64,000 nucleotides of DNA. Origin: Parapedobacter defluvii (lineage in GTDB: Bacteria; Bacteroidota; Bacteroidia; Sphingobacteriales; Sphingobacteriaceae). Below the pieces are notes generated by a model. It was not told where the DNA came from, made no database searches, and worked only from the letters and a program-made list of their open reading frames with translations. The position numbers and the translations under genes are program-made. Where the stretch lies: positions 124,001 through 188,000 of the forward strand of contig NZ_BMIK01000003.1 of the NCBI RefSeq assembly GCF_014642075.1, written 5' to 3'. This document shows positions 16,884 to 25,161 of the stretch, piece by piece; position 1 is the first letter of the stretch; each line of letters starts with the position of its first letter.

Positions 16884-17370
16884 TTCTTATACCGCCATAG
16901 ATTTTGAAACCGCACAAGGCAAGCGTTGGAGCATTTGTCAAGTTGGTTTAGTTCGTGTCGAAAATCAAATTATTAAAGAGCAGTTATCTATTTTGGTTCA
17001 ACCACCTGACAACTATTACTGGAATAATTTCATTGATATTCATGGAATAAATCCCGAACAAACGGCAGATGCACCAACATTTGATAAAATTTGGCATCAA
17101 ATTGAGCCATTCATTAAGAATCAAAATGTTGTTGCTCATAACGGTTTTGCGTTTGACTTTCATTGCTTAAAGCAAACTTTAGATTTTTATGAAATTTCAA
17201 CACCTGAATTTACTGGACATTGCACCTATAAAATATACGGAGACAATTTAGCTTCACTTTGTAGGCAATACAAAATTCACTTAAATCATCATGATGCTTT
17301 GAGTGATGCTAAAGCTTGTGCAGAACTGTTTTTAATACATTTGAAGGAAAATAATGAATATGGAGCATAA
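16876..17370 (+). CDS. DEDDh 3'-5' exonuclease
   Basis: 164 residues starting with GTG inside the end of the repeat-protein gene. It is a single DnaQ-like exonuclease domain with all three motifs: ExoI AIDFET (Asp9, Glu11), ExoII HNGFAFDFHCL (Asp94) and ExoIIIh HHDALSDAKACAE (His139, Asp144). The usual substrate is single-stranded DNA or RNA 3' ends with two metal ions. With no polymerase nearby and tight coupling to DUF262 genes, it more likely degrades nucleic acid in a defence reaction than proofreads. It overlaps the next gene by 17 bases. Confidence 0.9.
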   Translation: MLNSYTAIDFETAQGKRWSICQVGLVRVENQIIKEQLSILVQPPDNYYWNNFIDIHGINPEQTADAPTFDKIWHQIEPFIKNQNVVAHNGFAFDFHCLKQTLDFYEISTPEFTGHCTYKIYGDNLASLCRQYKIHLNHHDALSDAKACAELFLIHLKENNEYGA

Positions 17371-19051
17371 CAATATATCAATTAGGACTATAAACGATTT
17401 GCTGAAAAACAACTTTTTTATACCATCCTATCAAAGAGGTTATCGTTGGACAGAACAACAAGTGACAGAATTATTGAATGACATCAATGAATTTTCTCCA
17501 AAGGAAATTGAAAATTCAAATGAAAAAACATGGTATTGCTTACAGCCGATTGTGGTAAAGAAAAAAGATGATAATGAGTGGGACGTAATTGATGGACAAC
17601 AAAGGCTCACGACAACTTTTTTAATCTTACATCATTTAAATCAAGGCTATGTTGAAAACCGTAGAAAGAAATTATTTGGCTTAAAATACGAAACAAGAGA
17701 AAATTCAGCCGACTATTTACAAAAAGAATTAAACGGAGAAACGATAAACGACACAAACATTGATTATTATTTTATTTCTTCTGCTTACAAAACAATTTGT
17801 GATTGGTTCAAAAACAAAGGAGAGCAATTTGATGTAAATACATTTGAATCAAAATTCAACTTTTCTACAAAAGTTATTTGGTATGAAACTTCGGCAAAAG
17901 ATGATTCTATTGATATTTTCACGAGGATAAATAGCGGTAAAATTCCACTAACAAATGCTGAATTGATTAAAGCTTTGTTTTTAAATAGTTCAAATTTCGC
18001 AAAAGCAGACAGCGAAAAACTACGTTTGAAACAATTAGAAATTGCTTCAGAATGGGACAGAATTGAATATGCCTTACAAGACGATTCTTTTTGGTATTTC
18101 ATCAACAAAAATGAAAATACCTTGGCAACGAGAATAGAGTTTATTTTTAATTTAATGTCAGACAAGCCAAGTGATGACAAGTATTCCACTTTCCATTTCT
18201 TTAATGAAAAATTTAAAACCAAATCAGAAAAAGAAATAAACGACAATTGGCAGGAAATTAAAAAGTATTTCCAAACTCTTGAAGAGTGGTATAATGACAG
18301 AGAATTATATCACAAAATTGGTTATCTAATTGCGATTGGAACAAACATCAAAAACATTCTTAAAGAGAAAAAAGAAAAATCAAAAACGAAGTTTTCATAT
18401 TGGATAGACCAAGAAATAGAATCCAAATTTAAAAATGTGAATTTGGAAGAAGTCGAATATAACGGAAAATATGTTCGTGAAATTTTATTGCTTCACAACA
18501 TACAAACTATGCTCAACAACGAAAACGAAACTAATCGTTTCCCTTTTGACCGTTACAAAAAAGAATCTTGGGACGTTGAACACATTCACGCTATCGCAAC
18601 AGAAGTTAATGTGAAAATAGAAAATCAAATTGACTGGCTAAAAAACAACTTCATTAAAACAGACAATCATCACAACGAGGAGTTAAATAATCGAATTGAA
18701 TTCATAAAATCAGGCAACACAATTGATGAAAATGAATTTGAAGACATTGTTGACTATGTATTGGGCGAAGAAGATAATAGCTTACGAAACCTGTGTTTAT
18801 TAGATAGTGGAACTAATCGTTCTTACAAAAACGATTCTTTCAAAGAAAAAAGAAAGAAAATAATTGAAAGAGAAATTGAAGGAACTTTTATTCCCATTTG
18901 CACAAAAAATGTTTTTATGAAATATTATTCAGCAAACGTGAAAGACATTGAAGTTTGGAATGAAAACGATAGAACTTCATATTTTGAAAAAATACAAAAA
19001 GTAATAAATCAGTATTTACCTCAAATGACATTGGCAGAAAATGAGCAATAA
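17354..19051 (+). CDS. DUF262-DUF1524 protein (fused GmrSD-like restriction nuclease)
   Basis: 565 residues. The N-terminal DUF262 domain has IPSYQRGYRW (about 23-32), the catalytic VIDGQQRLTT (Asp80-Arg84) and TRINSGKIPLTNAELIKALF. The C-terminal DUF1524 HNH-type nuclease carries DVEHIHA (His410, His412), then LRNLCLLDSGTNRSY with its Asn near 478 and FKEKRKKI. Known relatives are GmrSD and BrxU, type IV enzymes that cut glycosylated or otherwise modified phage DNA using NTP, and SspE, which senses phosphorothioated DNA. The fused order is like BrxU. It overlaps both neighbouring genes, so stoichiometric expression with the second DUF262 protein is expected. Confidence 0.9.
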   Translation: MNMEHNNISIRTINDLLKNNFFIPSYQRGYRWTEQQVTELLNDINEFSPKEIENSNEKTWYCLQPIVVKKKDDNEWDVIDGQQRLTTTFLILHHLNQGYVENRRKKLFGLKYETRENSADYLQKELNGETINDTNIDYYFISSAYKTICDWFKNKGEQFDVNTFESKFNFSTKVIWYETSAKDDSIDIFTRINSGKIPLTNAELIKALFLNSSNFAKADSEKLRLKQLEIASEWDRIEYALQDDSFWYFINKNENTLATRIEFIFNLMSDKPSDDKYSTFHFFNEKFKTKSEKEINDNWQEIKKYFQTLEEWYNDRELYHKIGYLIAIGTNIKNILKEKKEKSKTKFSYWIDQEIESKFKNVNLEEVEYNGKYVREILLLHNIQTMLNNENETNRFPFDRYKKESWDVEHIHAIATEVNVKIENQIDWLKNNFIKTDNHHNEELNNRIEFIKSGNTIDENEFEDIVDYVLGEEDNSLRNLCLLDSGTNRSYKNDSFKEKRKKIIEREIEGTFIPICTKNVFMKYYSANVKDIEVWNENDRTSYFEKIQKVINQYLPQMTLAENEQ

Positions 19052-21236
19052 TCCGACATCAAAAAAATTAAATTTTCTGCAATTGGTTTCTAACGAAGAA
19101 GCTATTTATGAAAATGAAACATGGCAACCGCTGAGTAAAATTGAAATTCCAATTATACAACGAGATTACGCTCAGGGTAGAGAAGGAAAAGAAGAACTAA
19201 GAGAAAACTTCTTAAAGTTTTTACTTGAAGCAGTTAATGGAACACCAAAGGAATTGGATTTTGTTTATGGTAGCGTAAGAAATAAAATTTTACAACCGCT
19301 TGACGGACAACAAAGATTAACAACATTGTTTTTGTTGCATTGGTTTGTTGCAGTTAAAGAAAACAAGTTAAATGATGAATTAAAAAATCTTTTGACAAAA
19401 TTCACTTACGAAACACGAACAAGTTCACGAGAATTTTGTATTGACTTAATCAATAAAGGAATTATTTACAATCCCGAACAAAATATTTCTACACTTATCA
19501 TTGATAGCTCTTGGTTTTTTCTTTCGTGGAAAAGAGACCAGACAATAAAATCAATGCTGACAATGTTAGATGACATTCAGCAAACATTTAAAGATGAAAC
19601 GGAAGTTTGGGACAAACTAAACAACATTAGTTTTCATTACATAGAGTTGCAAAACTTTGGACTTTCAGATGATTTGTATATCAAAATGAATGCAAGAGGT
19701 AAACCTCTTACTGATTTTGAAAATTTTAAAGCAAAGTTTGAACAACATATAAACAAAGAGGGTTGGGAAAGCAATGCAGAAGCAACCGAAACATTTTCAC
19801 ATCAAATTGATACACTTTGGACAGATTTATTTTGGAATTATCGTGATAAAACCGAAAATGTTTTTGACGAACAGCTTTTGAATTTTTTCAGAACAATGGC
19901 TGTAATAAATTACACACTAAAAGCTCCAAAAGACGATAAATTCAGACGGATGATTGATTTATTGAGAGGTGGTCAAAAAGTTTCATTCAATCAATATTTG
20001 GACTTAGGCTGTTTTGATGAGGATTATTTTAAAACGCTGAAATTAGTTTTAAATAAAATATCTGATAAAAGCGGATTGAAAACATTTCTTTCTGACACGA
20101 CTTATGCAGATGAAAGAGACATATTCACTGGTGCAATTAAAAACAATTTAGGCTATGCAGAACTATTGAAATTATTTGCTTTATACCAATATTTAGCTTG
20201 TGAAAATGATATTGATAAAGTGAATCTGCAAAATTGGTTGAGAATAGTCCGAAATCTTGTTGAAGCACATAGATTGTATTATGACAATGCAAATACATTT
20301 GCAGATTCAATATTGTTTTTATCAAAGCTCATTCCATATAGAAATAGAATAGTTGAATATTTTAAAGATTCCGTAAACCCAGAAGATAAAGGCTTTCCAA
20401 AATTCATAATTGAAGAAGAAAAGACAAAAGCGAATCTTATTTTACAAAATGATGATTGGAAAAATGCAATTATTGAAATTGAAAATCACGGTTATTTCAA
20501 CGGACAAATCGGCTTTATTTTAGATTGGTGTAAAGACGAAAACGGAATATACAATATTGATAAATTCAAAGAATACACAGAAAAAGCAAAAGCCGTATTT
20601 AGTAATGACGGATTGAAAAACTTTGACAATTTTCTTTTTGAAAGAGCCTTGTTAGCAACTGGAGATTATTTGTTGAGTATTGGTAGAAATTATAGTTTTC
20701 TAATCAGCAAAGGACGTAATGAACGTGATATTAGTTGGAAAAGGTTATTAAGAGATGATAACAAACAACGCAAAGTTTTGAAATCATTATTTGATAATAT
20801 CAATCCAACGACTTTGTTTCAAGATTTAGAAAAAATCATTGCAGATTTTTCAGACAAAAATGATTGGCGTTATTATTTCGTTAAACAGTTTGAAATGATT
20901 GACAATTGCGGAAGTCAAAAACTTGCACGCTTTAATGACAACAATGAATTTGATATTCTTTTATTAGGTTCAACAATGACAAGCGGTTTTCATAAGGAGT
21001 ATTATTCTTATTCTCTTTTCGTAGAATTGAAAGAAAAACTTTCATTAGACGAGAGCTCATACAAAGACCAAAAATCGGTTGATTATTGGAAATACTTTGA
21101 ATTAAACGGACAGCAAATCGCATTTGACTGTAAAACAGGAAAATTCATTTGGACAATAAACAACGATTGGGACAATAAACAAGAATATGATGATAGAGAA
21201 AAAGTAATATTAGAACTCACTGGAGAAAGCTACTAA
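19041..21236 (+). CDS. Second DUF262 protein, partner of the GmrSD-like nuclease
   Basis: 731 residues. The N-terminal DUF262 domain has IPIIQRDYAQGREG, the LQPLDGQQRLTTLF motif (Asp88) and LYIKMNARGKPLTDFENFKA, a different subgroup from the preceding protein. The long C-terminal region is not DUF1524 and has no HNH motif I can see; it is helical and ends with a beta-rich FVELKE...FELNGQQIAFDCKTG part. Paired DUF262 genes occur in many genomes as likely two-component restriction systems. Overlap with the neighbours is eleven bases upstream and one base downstream. Confidence 0.85.
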   Translation: MSNNPTSKKLNFLQLVSNEEAIYENETWQPLSKIEIPIIQRDYAQGREGKEELRENFLKFLLEAVNGTPKELDFVYGSVRNKILQPLDGQQRLTTLFLLHWFVAVKENKLNDELKNLLTKFTYETRTSSREFCIDLINKGIIYNPEQNISTLIIDSSWFFLSWKRDQTIKSMLTMLDDIQQTFKDETEVWDKLNNISFHYIELQNFGLSDDLYIKMNARGKPLTDFENFKAKFEQHINKEGWESNAEATETFSHQIDTLWTDLFWNYRDKTENVFDEQLLNFFRTMAVINYTLKAPKDDKFRRMIDLLRGGQKVSFNQYLDLGCFDEDYFKTLKLVLNKISDKSGLKTFLSDTTYADERDIFTGAIKNNLGYAELLKLFALYQYLACENDIDKVNLQNWLRIVRNLVEAHRLYYDNANTFADSILFLSKLIPYRNRIVEYFKDSVNPEDKGFPKFIIEEEKTKANLILQNDDWKNAIIEIENHGYFNGQIGFILDWCKDENGIYNIDKFKEYTEKAKAVFSNDGLKNFDNFLFERALLATGDYLLSIGRNYSFLISKGRNERDISWKRLLRDDNKQRKVLKSLFDNINPTTLFQDLEKIIADFSDKNDWRYYFVKQFEMIDNCGSQKLARFNDNNEFDILLLGSTMTSGFHKEYYSYSLFVELKEKLSLDESSYKDQKSVDYWKYFELNGQQIAFDCKTGKFIWTINNDWDNKQEYDDREKVILELTGESY

Positions 21237-22153
21237 TGTCAAAAAGAGGCTACATATCAAGATACTTGCTAATTCTCAAAAAGTTGAAGGTAAAACCTTA
21301 CTCAACTTATGAGGAATTACAGAGCTATATAGAAAATCAGTTTGATTATCTGCAAATGCAAGACGATAATTTGCAAATAGGTTTTTCAAAACGAACCTTG
21401 CAACGTGATATAAAGGAGATCAGAAATGTTTTTGGAATTGACATAGAGTATTCAAAATTTCAAAAGGGCTATTTCATCAGCCAAAATGAAAATGAAAACA
21501 TGAATTTTCAAAGAATGATGGAGGCATTTGATATGTTTAATTCTCTTAATCTTGCACAAGACTTAACACCTTTTATTCATTTGGAAAAACGCAGACCGCA
21601 AGGAACAGAGAATTTATATGGTTTGCTTCATGCCATTAAAAACAGACTTCAAATCAAATTCAATTATCAGAAATTTTGGGAAGAAGAATTAAGCCAGCGT
21701 TTTGTAGAGCCTTATGCCTTAAAGGAGTTTAAGAACCGTTGGTATATCATGGCAAAAGATAGTAAGGACAACAACATAAAGAGTTTTGCACTTGACCGTT
21801 TGACAAACCTTGAAATAACAAATCAAACATACCAGTATCCCGATAATTACAGCATTGAGCAAAGTTACCGCTACTGCTTTGGTATTATTAGCCCAAATGA
21901 CGAAGAACCGCAAGACATCATTCTATCATTTGACCCATTTCAAGGTAAGTATATCAAGACACTTCCATTACACGACACTCAACAAGTATTGGTAGACAAT
22001 GACGAAGAAATGAAAATTAAACTTAAACTTTGCCTGACACATGACCTTGTAATGGAACTACTATCTTTCGGTGACAACATGAAAGTTATTGAACCTAAAT
22101 CGTTGGCTGACCAAATTAAACAAGCACATGAAAAAGCGTATAGACAATATTAA
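21236..22153 (+). CDS. WYL-domain transcriptional regulator
   Basis: 305 residues. An N-terminal winged helix (KRGYISRYLLILKKLK, then FSKRTLQRDIKEIRNVFGI) is followed by a WYL domain from about 145 (RLQIKFNYQKFWEE, FVEPYALKEFKNRWYIMAKD, IKSFALDRL) and a C-terminal WCX-like region. WYL regulators such as BrxR and CapW control phage-defence operons and probably sense nucleic acid or nucleotide signals. Its start overlaps the stop of the second DUF262 gene by one base, so it is the last gene of the operon it probably controls. Confidence 0.9.
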   Translation: MSKRGYISRYLLILKKLKVKPYSTYEELQSYIENQFDYLQMQDDNLQIGFSKRTLQRDIKEIRNVFGIDIEYSKFQKGYFISQNENENMNFQRMMEAFDMFNSLNLAQDLTPFIHLEKRRPQGTENLYGLLHAIKNRLQIKFNYQKFWEEELSQRFVEPYALKEFKNRWYIMAKDSKDNNIKSFALDRLTNLEITNQTYQYPDNYSIEQSYRYCFGIISPNDEEPQDIILSFDPFQGKYIKTLPLHDTQQVLVDNDEEMKIKLKLCLTHDLVMELLSFGDNMKVIEPKSLADQIKQAHEKAYRQY

Positions 22154-22375
22154 AAGCCATCGCACAGGTGTAAGCACATTTGCAAGCCACGCAAGCCCAA
22201 GCACAGACCAAAGCTTGCAAAAGAGCTTCCACCTTTCCCACGCAGACAAAATTGAAATAAAAAAAATCGCCTCCCCTTCTGAAAATAAAAAATACGCAAC
22301 CGCACAACCCGACACGACAAAGACAGAGAAACGTAGTATTGATAATGGTTTGAAAGGACGGACGACAAGAACCAC

Positions 22376-22518
22376 TGGCTATAACAGCGGTTTTGCAAAA
22401 AAGCGGGTTCAGTGGTTAATTGAACATTCTACCTCGCATCAACTTTTGTGGTATGTTGACAGTTTTGAGCTCCGAAATCCGCTTCTTCGCAAAGCCGCCA
22501 AACGTTAGTGGCAATGGC
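22376..22518 (+). repeat. attC-like folded site between cassettes 1 and 2
   Basis: From AAC at 22,383 to GTT at 22,504-22,506 the site spans 124 bases. The left arm AGCGGTTTTGC...AAGCGG (22,386-22,405) pairs with the right arm CCGCTTCTTCGCAAAGCCGC (22,479-22,498), with an unpaired CAAAC before GTT that has only one base opposite it, an attC-like asymmetry. The loop holds GAACATTCT...TCGCATCAAC, which recurs in the next site. Left flank TGGCTATAAC complements the start of cassette 1. Right flank GTTAGTGGCAATGGC starts cassette 2. No T-run follows, so it is not a terminator. The rest of the 22,154-22,719 gap shows no credible gene. Confidence 0.65.
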
Positions 22519-22628
22519 AGAACAACCCACACCGACAGACATATTCATGCCAAAAGACTCAGCAAAAAATAAAAAAGCCCAAGGCATAGGATAAATTTAC
22601 CATACCTCCCATTACACAGTTTTATATG

Positions 22629-22695
22629 TGAGCCGTACAGGAAAGTAAAATGAGCCGTGCAAGAAAGTTTATCGGACGTTTTATGCGTACTTTTG
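22629..22695 (+). promoter_or_regulatory. AraC-type direct-repeat operator and promoter of the SDR gene
   Basis: TGAGCCGTACAGGAAAGT (22,629-22,646) and TGAGCCGTGCAAGAAAGT (22,651-22,668) are direct repeats, 16/18 identical and 22 bases apart (two helical turns). The second copy ends about where a -33 element would lie, and TACTTTTG at 22,688-22,695 is a good -7 element. The arrangement is that of an AraC activator touching polymerase, and an AraC-family gene is the second gene of this cassette. Confidence 0.65.
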
Positions 22696-22719
22696 TCTCT
22701 GAATTAATCCAAATTAATT

Positions 22720-23619
22720 ATGGTTATTATAATGACAGGGGCAACCTCAGGTATTGGTGCAGAAGCCTTAAAACATTTTGTAAAATTGCCCGACACGAAA
22801 GTATATGTTGGCGCACGTGGAAGCGGACGTATTGTGCCTGAAGGAACAGATGTTCTTCCACTTGACCTTTCTTCTTTAAGAAGTGTTCGTTCTTTTGCGG
22901 ATAACATAAAACAGCGACTGGGGCATACCAAAATTGATGTATTGGTATTGAATGCGGCTATTCGGGCATCAGATTACATACAAAAAAGCGAAGATGGTTT
23001 TGAACTGACATTTGCGACCAACCACCTTGCTCATTATTTGTTAGCAAGGTTATTTTTGCCAAACATGGCAAAAGACAGTAAAATAGTAATCACGACAAGC
23101 GACACACATGACCCTGCAATTGTTCCTTTTGGACCGAAGGTCTTAAATCCGTTAGAATTGGCGTACCCTAATGAAAATAGTCCGAAAGGTATGAGGTTTT
23201 ATGCAGCTACAAAACTCTGTAATCTTCTTACCGCACGTTCACTTTCTGCCATAAGTTTAAAAGGTAACAGAGGTATCCGTGTGATTGCATTCAACCCTGG
23301 GCTAACTGGTGGTACTTCTCTAATGGGTAAACAATCAGTATTTATGAAAATTATGGTAACTGTTCTCATACGACCCTTACTCAATGTAGTGAGTATGTTT
23401 AAACCCTTTTTATTTGTAGGTAGGGCAGAACATGCTGGCAAAACTTTGGCAGCACTTGCATTGGGTAAAGTTACGCTACCGACAGATAAAATTTATGCGT
23501 CATTGGTAAGAGGAAAACTTACCTTTGCCAATCCTTCCCAACTTGCTCAAAACAATGACGTAAGAGATTTATTGTGGAAAGAGAGCGCAAAAATGGTAGA
23601 CTTGCCTGAACAAGAGTAA
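22720..23619 (+). CDS. Short-chain dehydrogenase/reductase
   Basis: 299 residues of a classical or extended SDR. It has the nucleotide-binding TGATSGIGAE (about 6-15), LVLNAAI in place of NNAG, NHLAHYLL, the catalytic Tyr-Lys pair in YAATKLCNLL and the PG motif FNPGLTGGTS. The cofactor is NAD(P)H. The substrate is unknown, although the length and C-terminus recall protochlorophyllide-reductase/retinol-dehydrogenase-like SDRs. It is preceded by the AraC-type operator and followed after 15 bases by the AraC regulator, which forms a self-contained inducible cassette. Confidence 0.88.
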   Translation: MVIIMTGATSGIGAEALKHFVKLPDTKVYVGARGSGRIVPEGTDVLPLDLSSLRSVRSFADNIKQRLGHTKIDVLVLNAAIRASDYIQKSEDGFELTFATNHLAHYLLARLFLPNMAKDSKIVITTSDTHDPAIVPFGPKVLNPLELAYPNENSPKGMRFYAATKLCNLLTARSLSAISLKGNRGIRVIAFNPGLTGGTSLMGKQSVFMKIMVTVLIRPLLNVVSMFKPFLFVGRAEHAGKTLAALALGKVTLPTDKIYASLVRGKLTFANPSQLAQNNDVRDLLWKESAKMVDLPEQE

Positions 23620-23634
23620 AATAAAGGGATTTTC

Positions 23635-24453
23635 ATGGAAAACCATTCAAATAAAGTAACTCCCGATGTATTTGTTTTTACTATAGATGCCGAAAAGGAA
23701 AAGGAGTCAGACCGATTTCTTTCAGAAAGCATTCTAGCGCTGCAAATATCGGGGCAACTAACGCTTAAAACGAATATCGAAAAAATTGTGATTAAACCGG
23801 GTGATATTTTATTAGTCCGTAAACATCAATTTGTAAAAGTTACCAAAACCCCAATAGACAAAGAATACCAGAAAGCCATACTTTTAATTCTTAAGGATGA
23901 TATTTTGAGAAAATATGCGTTGGAAAATCAGATTGACAACAACGAAAAGTACAACGGGCCATCGAATATACTTATTCCGGAAAGCGCTTTTTTGCGGGGT
24001 TTCTTCAACTCCTTAATTCCATATACACAAAACCATAAAAATATCAACGATCAACTAAGTAGTATAAAAGTGAAAGAAGCCGTTCAGCTTTTATTACTTA
24101 CAAAACCGGAACTTAAAAATTTCTTTTTCGACTTTTCAGAACCGTATAAGATTGATTTGGAAAAGTTTATGTTATCGAATTACAAATTCAATGTGCCGAT
24201 TGAAAATTTTGCAAAATTGACCGGCAGGAGCCTTGCTGGGTTCAAGCGTGATTTTCAAAAAACATTTGGTGTTCCACCCCGACAATGGTTGCAGAACAAA
24301 CGACTGATTGAAGCTCACTTTCAAATAGAAAAAAATAATAAAAAACCGTCAGCAATTTGTTTTGAACTTGGTTTTGAAAGTTTGGCGCATTTTTCCTACG
24401 CTTTTAAGAAGCAATTTGGTTATGCCCCAACAGAATTGACAAAGATGAGATAA
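23635..24453 (+). CDS. AraC-family transcriptional regulator
   Basis: 272 residues. The N-terminal part is a cupin-like sensing region (LTLKTNIEKIVIKPGDILLV). The C-terminal double HTH runs from about 170 with FAKLTGRSLAGFKRDFQKTFGVPPRQW, then LIEAHFQIEKNN, ICFELGFESLAHFSYAFKKQFGYAPTEL, the AraC signature. It is co-transcribed with the SDR gene and is the natural ligand for the 22-base-spaced direct repeats at 22,629-22,668. The inducer cannot be inferred. Confidence 0.9.
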   Translation: MENHSNKVTPDVFVFTIDAEKEKESDRFLSESILALQISGQLTLKTNIEKIVIKPGDILLVRKHQFVKVTKTPIDKEYQKAILLILKDDILRKYALENQIDNNEKYNGPSNILIPESAFLRGFFNSLIPYTQNHKNINDQLSSIKVKEAVQLLLLTKPELKNFFFDFSEPYKIDLEKFMLSNYKFNVPIENFAKLTGRSLAGFKRDFQKTFGVPPRQWLQNKRLIEAHFQIEKNNKKPSAICFELGFESLAHFSYAFKKQFGYAPTELTKMR

Positions 24454-24532
24454 AAAAAACGTTCATCCTTATTTTCTGGTTTTTCAGCAGACGCACTTCC
24501 AGACAACAGACAGCGGACGACAAAATGCCACA

Positions 24533-24678
24533 TGCCACTAACAAGGGTTTGGCGTAATGGGGGCGAACGTTCTTCGTATCAACATTATTGCTAAATTTGA
24601 GCCGTGTGCTTCATATCAAGTGTTGTGCTGAAAAGCCCCCACTACGCCAAGCCCCGAACCGTTATGTGCAATGCTACC
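24533..24678 (+). repeat. attC-like folded site between cassettes 2 and 3
   Basis: AAC (24,540) to GTT (24,663) is 124 bases, exactly as in the site at 22,383-22,506. The left arm GGGTTTGGCGTAATGGGGGC (24,545-24,564) pairs with the right arm GCCCCCACTACGCCAAGCCC (24,635-24,654), again with unequal bases before GTT. Left flank TGCCACTAAC complements the first ten bases of cassette 2. GTTATGTGCAATGC opens cassette 3. The loop contains GAACGTTCTTCGTATCAAC, shared with the first site in diverged form. No T-run is present. Confidence 0.68.
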
Positions 24679-24717
24679 AAACCACCGCAGACAAGCGACC
24701 ACAGAACGATTTGACAA

Positions 24718-25065
24718 TTACTCAACCCCTTGAACAATTTTTTTCCTGTGCAGATAACCCCATTTTTCCATTGCCAATAAAACCTCGTTCAGCGTTTGGC
24801 TGTAATCAGTTAATTCATACTGAACCGTAACAGGTTTTGTATTACAAACTTCACGACTAACCAATCCGTTCATTTCCAATTCTTGCAATTCTTTCGACAA
24901 AATACGAGGGGAAATTCCCGCTTCTCTCGACAATTCATTAAACCCTTTTTTACCGCTTCGTAGCACCGAAATCAGGATTAACTTCCATTTACCGCCTACT
25001 ATATCTAACGTATCTCTGATAGCCATTTTGGCTTTTGAGCAACTTTCTACCGTGTGTTTTGCCAT
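24718..25065 (-). CDS. HxlR-family transcriptional regulator
   Basis: 115 residues with the HxlR winged helix: CSKAKMAIRDTLDIVGGKWKLILISVL, then GFNELSREAGISPRILSKELQELEMNGLV and the wing VQYELTDYSQTL. HxlR proteins commonly respond to aldehydes or redox stress through an N-terminal cysteine, and Cys9 is present here. It is divergent from the DoxX-pirin-GNAT operon, and the repeats at 25,067-25,102 lie directly before its start codon. Confidence 0.9.
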   Translation of the reverse strand: MAKHTVESCSKAKMAIRDTLDIVGGKWKLILISVLRSGKKGFNELSREAGISPRILSKELQELEMNGLVSREVCNTKPVTVQYELTDYSQTLNEVLLAMEKWGYLHRKKIVQGVE

Positions 25066-25066
25066 A

Positions 25067-25102
25067 TACTATTCTTTTTGTAAGTACTATCCTTTTTGTA
25101 AC
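25067..25102. promoter_or_regulatory. Tandem 18-base repeats, probable HxlR operator
   Basis: TACTATTCTTTTTGTAAG (25,067-25,084) and TACTATCCTTTTTGTAAC (25,085-25,102) abut with no spacer and differ at two positions. An inverted ATAGTA occurs at about 25,116. They occupy the intergenic region between the HxlR gene and the DoxX gene, so binding there could control both directions. Confidence 0.6.
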
Positions 25103-25161
25103 AGATAACAAAGGTATAGTATTTATTCTGAATTTTGCATCAGAATTTAAAAATTAAAATT

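Noticed and set aside
22089..22508. 139-codon open frame overlapping the WYL gene end
   Set aside because: It runs through the folded recombination site, has no recognisable protein pattern and starts inside the WYL gene; treated as chance.
22376..24678. Folded sites as simple terminators or REP-like repeats
   Set aside because: No T-runs, 70-base loops, equal AAC-to-GTT length and unit-specific end pairing are not explained by either.
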